64,000 bases of DNA, taken from the NCBI RefSeq assembly GCF_016892605.1, contig NZ_JAFEMV010000001.1, forward strand, positions 558,001 to 622,000, given 5' to 3'. Below the pieces are notes generated by a model that saw only the letters and a list, made by a program, of their open reading frames with translations, did not search any database and had not been told where the DNA came from. How positions within the stretch are numbered: the stretch's first letter is position 1; every line of letters starts with the position of its first letter. The stretch is from Desemzia sp. RIT 804 (GTDB lineage: Bacteria; Bacillota; Bacilli; Lactobacillales; Carnobacteriaceae). The translations under genes were made by a program, and so were the position numbers. Below, in pieces: positions 60,649 through 64,000 of this stretch.

Positions 60649-61227
60649 TTATTTTTGTTGTTTCTCATTCCATGTCGGCTTTGGTTTGCCAATGGCTTTA
60701 ATGCTGTTTGTATAGGGAAGTACATAAAGAATGTTGTCTCTGACGTCCATAATTAAAACATTTTCATTTTTTGGAATGTCGGTTATGCCGTCAGCATTGT
60801 CATAGATTTTAGCCATTTTATTGACTCTTTTAAAACCAGTAGAGACGATGACTTCTCCTGTTCCATTGAGTGTAATTGGAATGGAAACTTTCGCTTCTTT
60901 GCCCTCTAATTCGTGAATTGAAGTGATGCTCGTATTTTCTGCACGGCTCTTAAAAGGCAGTATAACAAGAATATTCATAAGCATAATAACAATCATAATG
61001 GCAAAAAAGATGCCCGCAAAAAGCCAAATAGATATAGTTGCACGATTGGTCACTAAAACCCCATATGTGATGAAAAAAGCAATCATACCCGTGACAAAAA
61101 AATCACTGATATCATAAAAACCGACACTGATAATATCTTTTAGCGGCAATGTCAAAATAGCTAATGCTATGCAGCCAGCAAAAGCAAATTGTAAGTACAG
61201 AGGGTCTTCTAAGATAGCGGTTAACAC
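60649..61227 (-). CDS. NfeD-like (YuaF-type) membrane protein
   Basis: 192 residues: four to five hydrophobic segments (about 12-95), then a cytoplasmic OB-fold (about 105-180; GKEAKVSIPITLNGTGEVIVS), as in YuaF. It starts with GTG 10 bases after AAGGAGG; no ATG is nearer. It is co-transcribed with the flotillin gene and is thought to work with flotillin in membrane organisation or stress. Confidence 0.85.
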   Translation of the reverse strand: MLTAILEDPLYLQFAFAGCIALAILTLPLKDIISVGFYDISDFFVTGMIAFFITYGVLVTNRATISIWLFAGIFFAIMIVIMLMNILVILPFKSRAENTSITSIHELEGKEAKVSIPITLNGTGEVIVSTGFKRVNKMAKIYDNADGITDIPKNENVLIMDVRDNILYVLPYTNSIKAIGKPKPTWNEKQQK

Positions 61228-61257
61228 TTCGTTTTCACCTCCTTTCAGTGAGGAATA

Positions 61258-61590
61258 TCATTTGGTTCCTATCAAAGTAAAAAACTTTTCTTTACTATTG
61301 AATACAAATTTTTTTCTCTTAAAGTATATAGTAAACCAATTATTTTTTATACCAGCTATTCTCCCTGATTTGATAATATTATTATCTACGTAAACTATTG
61401 GGAGTAATAGAACGCAATGGTTTACATCGTAGCAACCATTAGTTGCTAAATGAAATATGTCGTATAAGTTCGCGTTATTAATCAATATTTATAAAGTGAG
61501 TTATCATAATTTTATTTAATATAAGAATGCTTAGGCAAATAATATTCTATAAAGTCATACATCAGAGGCTTGTGACAAAGGACTAGCCTC
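61258..61590. other. Intergenic upstream of the flotillin operon
   Basis: About 330 AT-rich bases. A minus-strand frame (61485-61258) lacks an SD and looks non-coding. A hairpin with AGAGGCT/AGCCTCT arms sits at about 61562-61592 beyond the DUF gene and may be its terminator. Confidence 0.35.
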
Positions 61591-61597
61591 TTTTCTC

Positions 61598-62071
61598 TTA
61601 ATCTTCAATTTCTTGATTGTAACGCTTAATTTTGTGCTCGCCCCATAGATAAGAAGTTCCTACTAATAAGAAGAATACAATGATCGAAATCACCAATTCA
61701 CCAGACCAATGACTCCAACCTTCAAAGAAATAACTCCCCACTGCAAACCCTAACGTAAAAATAATGCTTTCTGGGATATAGGCTTTATAAAGACGTTCTT
61801 TTTTTGCTGATTTAGATAGACCTGTCGATAAAGTTTTGCCTAAAAGAGATTTTGGGAAACTGTATGTTTTACTGCGATACAAACTGAAAAAAACTGTTAC
61901 CGCTAAAGCTGAAACCAATATAATATCCCAACCTAAATTTGCAAGAGAATCCGTGTTTGTTGCAAAAAGGTAAACAAACTTACAAAGTATCAATAACAGT
62001 ACCACTACCGCTCCATTTGCTAAAGCCTGGATCGTATTTCTTTCCACCCGTTCATCATCAAATTTTTTCAT
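61598..62071 (-). CDS. Membrane protein paired with an Xre regulator
   Basis: 157 residues, four hydrophobic segments, starting MKKFDDERVERNTIQALANG and resembling DUF6773-like proteins. Its start overlaps the regulator stop by 14 bases, so the two are translationally coupled. Second copy in this window of an Xre plus membrane protein module; function unknown. Confidence 0.75.
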   Translation of the reverse strand: MKKFDDERVERNTIQALANGAVVVLLLILCKFVYLFATNTDSLANLGWDIILVSALAVTVFFSLYRSKTYSFPKSLLGKTLSTGLSKSAKKERLYKAYIPESIIFTLGFAVGSYFFEGWSHWSGELVISIIVFFLLVGTSYLWGEHKIKRYNQEIED

Positions 62072-62276
62072 CGGTTAATTCACTCTCCTCTATCCAAAAG
62101 ACTTCATCTAGTTTTTTATTTAATACATAACAAATAGCTAAACACAGCTTTAAAGTAGGATTGTATTCCCCTTTTTCAATTAAACTCAACGTTTGTCTTG
62201 TCACAAAAGCTTTCTCAGCTAGTTCTTTTTGTGATATACGCTGTTCTTTACGAATTTCTCGAACCTGGTTTTTCAT
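62058..62276 (-). CDS. Xre-family HTH regulator (minimal)
   Basis: 72 residues, one helix-turn-helix: QRISQKELAEKAFVTRQTLS, IEKGEYNPTLKLCLAICYVL and the terminal block LDEVFW. Shares the layout and several blocks (VTRQT, IE-G-YNPT, LFW/VFW) with the regulator at 57910-58107. Probably an autoregulator; two direct repeats lie just upstream of its start. Confidence 0.9.
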   Translation of the reverse strand: MKNQVREIRKEQRISQKELAEKAFVTRQTLSLIEKGEYNPTLKLCLAICYVLNKKLDEVFWIEESELTDEKI

Positions 62277-62308
62277 TTTTTCACCTCTAAAGGTAATTTA
62301 TAAATTCC

Positions 62309-62343
62309 TTATACGGAAAATATACATTACATTTATACCGAAA
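62309..62343. promoter_or_regulatory. Direct repeats upstream of the Xre gene
   Basis: TTATACGGAAA (62309-62319) and TTATACCGAAA (62333-62343), 24 bases apart, about two helical turns. Probable operator of the adjacent Xre regulator. Confidence 0.4.
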
Positions 62344-62424
62344 TCAACTATTATTATTTTTTAAATAACATTTCATTTAGTTTAGGTTACAATAAGACTA
62401 TCAGGAATTAGGAGGTGCTCTATT

Positions 62425-62457
62425 ATGGGTATCAGAAACTTGAAGAACTCTTTGTAA
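62425..62457 (+). CDS. 10-residue leader peptide
   Basis: Encodes MGIRNLKNSL. AGGAGG stands 9 bases before the ATG, as strong as the SD of the next gene, which starts 27 bases after the stop. Small upstream frames of this kind often regulate the next gene by ribosome pausing. Confidence 0.5.
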   Translation: MGIRNLKNSL

Positions 62458-62484
62458 TTCAAAAGAATAGCAAGGAGGAAAAAT

Positions 62485-63237
62485 ATGCAATCTAATTGGG
62501 AAAATAAATTTTATAAAGAGCAATTTGAAATGATTCATTCAGAAAATAATCAACCAGAAGATGCTTATTTCAAAGAAGTTGCTTCTCTGATTCACGAACA
62601 ATTTGGGCGGTCTTTTAACACAGTCTTAGAATTAGGTGCTGGCCGTGGCGAAGTAGCAAATGAAATGGCCCGTTTAGGTAAAAAAGTGACCACTATTGAA
62701 TTGGTAGAAGAAATTAGTCAATATGCGGCTTCTCATGCACATAAAAATATTGAAGTCATGTGTGCTGATTTTTACAAGGTAGATCTACCTAAACAGTTTG
62801 ATACTGTCTTGTATCTTGATGGATTTGGTGTAGGAACAGATGATGAACAACTCTATCTGCTTCAGCGGATCAATGACTGGATGAATGAAGACGGCTGTGC
62901 TTTAATCGATATTTACCAACCTCTGTATTGGGAGAAAATTAATGGTGTCGAAATGTATCCATTAAGCGGCCAAAATACTAAGCGAAAGTATGGCTATGAT
63001 CAATCGAAGCAACGTATGACAGACACTTGGTGGTCTACTGCTCATCCAGAACAAACTTACACGCAATCTCTAGCCTGCTACTCTCCTGATCAAATTCATG
63101 CATTATGCCAAAAAGCAGGTTTTCAAATTTCAGCTTACTATCCAGGAGGGGCAATGAATTTTGAAACAGGCGTGTATCAAGAGATAACCACTTTAAATGA
63201 GTGCCTTTCTTACCGCATAAAAATGAAAAAGAACTAA
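62485..63237 (+). CDS. Class I SAM-dependent methyltransferase
   Basis: 250 residues. SAM motif I VLELGAGRGEVANEM (about 47-61), motif II TIELVEE, and motif LYLDGFGVGTD. The C-terminal half (PLSGQNTKRKYGYD, TDTWWSTAHPE) probably holds the substrate site; the substrate is unknown. AGGAGG precedes the ATG. The upstream 10-codon peptide and a 24-bp terminator downstream define a single-gene unit. Confidence 0.85.
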   Translation: MQSNWENKFYKEQFEMIHSENNQPEDAYFKEVASLIHEQFGRSFNTVLELGAGRGEVANEMARLGKKVTTIELVEEISQYAASHAHKNIEVMCADFYKVDLPKQFDTVLYLDGFGVGTDDEQLYLLQRINDWMNEDGCALIDIYQPLYWEKINGVEMYPLSGQNTKRKYGYDQSKQRMTDTWWSTAHPEQTYTQSLACYSPDQIHALCQKAGFQISAYYPGGAMNFETGVYQEITTLNECLSYRIKMKKN

Positions 63238-63238
63238 G

Positions 63239-63302
63239 GTACAATAAAAATGACTGTAAGTTTACTATAACAAGCCAACTTACAGTCATTTTTATTGTAT
63301 TC
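63239..63302. terminator. 24-bp bidirectional terminator
   Basis: Arms of about 24 bases (GTACAATAAAAATGACTG and its complement near 63285-63302) with a loop, between convergent genes. Confidence 0.85.
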
Positions 63303-63322
63303 TATTTTCTTAAGAAGAAATG

Positions 63323-63511
63323 TTAAGGTAAATAACTTTCCAATTTGGTATCTAATCCTGTAAAAACCATGATAGCAGCTACTGGCAAGGAAACTAATGC
63401 AAGCCAAATCATGGAAGAAAGATTTAGAGAGCCGAATAAAATATCATAGGCATAACAAATTAACACTAGGTGAATGTAACTCTTTATAAATGGTTTCATT
63501 TTATCTATCAA
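63323..63511 (-). CDS. Small membrane protein, unknown
   Basis: 62 residues from a TTG 7 bases after GAGGAG (an ORF to 63580 exists, but its SD lies inside it). Two hydrophobic segments with SYIHLVLICYAYDIL and MIWLALVSLPVAAIMVF. It follows the next gene on the same strand. Confidence 0.55.
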   Translation of the reverse strand: MIDKMKPFIKSYIHLVLICYAYDILFGSLNLSSMIWLALVSLPVAAIMVFTGLDTKLESYLP

Positions 63512-63566
63512 ATTACCACTCCTCACATTATAAAAAAATGTTATACCTTTTTTTGATACTTGTATC

Positions 63567-63851
63567 TTAAAACAATTCAATGTACATCATTACTAAATAA
63601 AATGGAATGGCCACTACTAATAAATTCCACCCTGTAAAAATATTCCTTTTTGTTCTCTCTTGGTTGGTTGCGTAATTAGACCTCATTCGATCCCCACTTG
63701 CCAAAGCACCAGATAAAATGATTGCTCCAATAGTTAAAGCTGTAGCGATCCATTTTGTTACTTCATAAAAAGAATAATTCAGTAATAAGCTTCCTAAGTA
63801 ACTCAATAAAATAAATCCTACTGAACCAATTAACAAATAACTTTTTTTCAT
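63567..63851 (-). CDS. Small membrane protein, DUF5316-like
   Basis: 94 residues, about three hydrophobic segments. The central GAIILSGALASGDRMRSNYA block resembles DUF5316 proteins; I am not certain of the assignment. GAGGCGAGAAAAA precedes the ATG. Probably co-transcribed with the 62-residue gene downstream. Confidence 0.6.
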   Translation of the reverse strand: MKKSYLLIGSVGFILLSYLGSLLLNYSFYEVTKWIATALTIGAIILSGALASGDRMRSNYATNQERTKRNIFTGWNLLVVAIPFYLVMMYIELF

Positions 63852-64000
63852 TTTTTCTCGCCTCTCTTCTACATATAAATTTAAATGAACAACGAAAACA
63901 AATCTACTATTTGCTATTGCACACTATAATGTTAAACTTTCACTCGAATTAACTAGCTGCAGCAACATATGTAATGGCAGTAATTATAATGACAAATGAG
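63852..64000. other. Intergenic at the window edge
   Basis: AT-rich, no feature recognised up to the end of the window. Confidence 0.3.

Noticed and set aside
61258-61485. 75-residue minus-strand frame upstream of the flotillin operon
   Set aside because: No SD and no recognisable family; most likely chance in AT-rich DNA.

Overview
The window is AT-rich, tightly packed chromosomal DNA from a low-GC Gram-positive bacterium of the order Lactobacillales. The gene set fits Carnobacterium or a close relative: pflB/pflA, a RexAB-like AddAB, an Mn-dependent pyrophosphatase, PyrR-RluD-LspA, PepT, TrmK-Nif3 and a TrpX-type ABC importer. The genus is inferred from gene content, not proven. Most genes have strong AGGAGG-type Shine-Dalgarno sites, which I used to correct many start codons. 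I saw no rRNA, tRNA, insertion sequence, prophage or CRISPR array.

Layout. 0-4 kb: end of pyruvate formate-lyase (pflB), its activase (pflA), a LysR regulator and ppaC. 4-7.2 kb: a near-empty AT-rich stretch, then accessory genes: a VOC protein, a small GNAT, a lincosamide nucleotidyltransferase of the Lnu(A) family and an NAD(P)-binding reductase. 7.2-12.8 kb: an M16C metallopeptidase, a YtoQ protein, and a SatD/DUF3307 operon whose membrane-protein gene is split at a perfect A-AAA-AAG slippery heptamer. 13-17.1 kb: a CstA-family transporter next to a LytS/LytTR two-component pair, resembling the BtsSR pyruvate-sensing arrangement. 17.3-19 kb: a lysine riboswitch in front of a YfcC-family transporter. 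19-24.1 kb: NUDIX, ThpR, a DUF697 GTPase, a YrrS-like protein, an ECF S component and a MarR regulator. 24.3-27.4 kb: a tryptophan-type ABC importer preceded by a leader that encodes a 22-residue peptide with one Trp codon, mutually exclusive RNA pairings and two tandem hairpins.

27.5-48 kb is mainly housekeeping: carbonic anhydrase, RqcH, PyrR, RluD-type synthase, LspA, a three-gene envelope operon (YkyA, polysaccharide deacetylase, DUF4015), AddAB, PepT, Nif3-TrmK and an Old Yellow Enzyme homologue. 48-64 kb is more accessory: small membrane proteins, an SDR stress protein, an Rrf2-controlled flavoprotein/methyltransferase set, a patch of decayed genes (truncated NUDIX, SF0329 with an in-frame stop, frameshifted P-loop kinase), two separate Xre-regulator/membrane-protein pairs, a flotillin/NfeD pair and a methyltransferase preceded by a 10-codon leader peptide.

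The most unusual locus is 10.7-12.2 kb. The SatD protein carries motifs that line up with class III nucleotide cyclases, including both metal-binding aspartates. It sits upstream of a membrane protein that can only be full length after a -1 frameshift. The operon is bracketed by two copies of the same AAGATTC-N10-GAATCTT palindrome, one covering the promoter and one forming the terminator.
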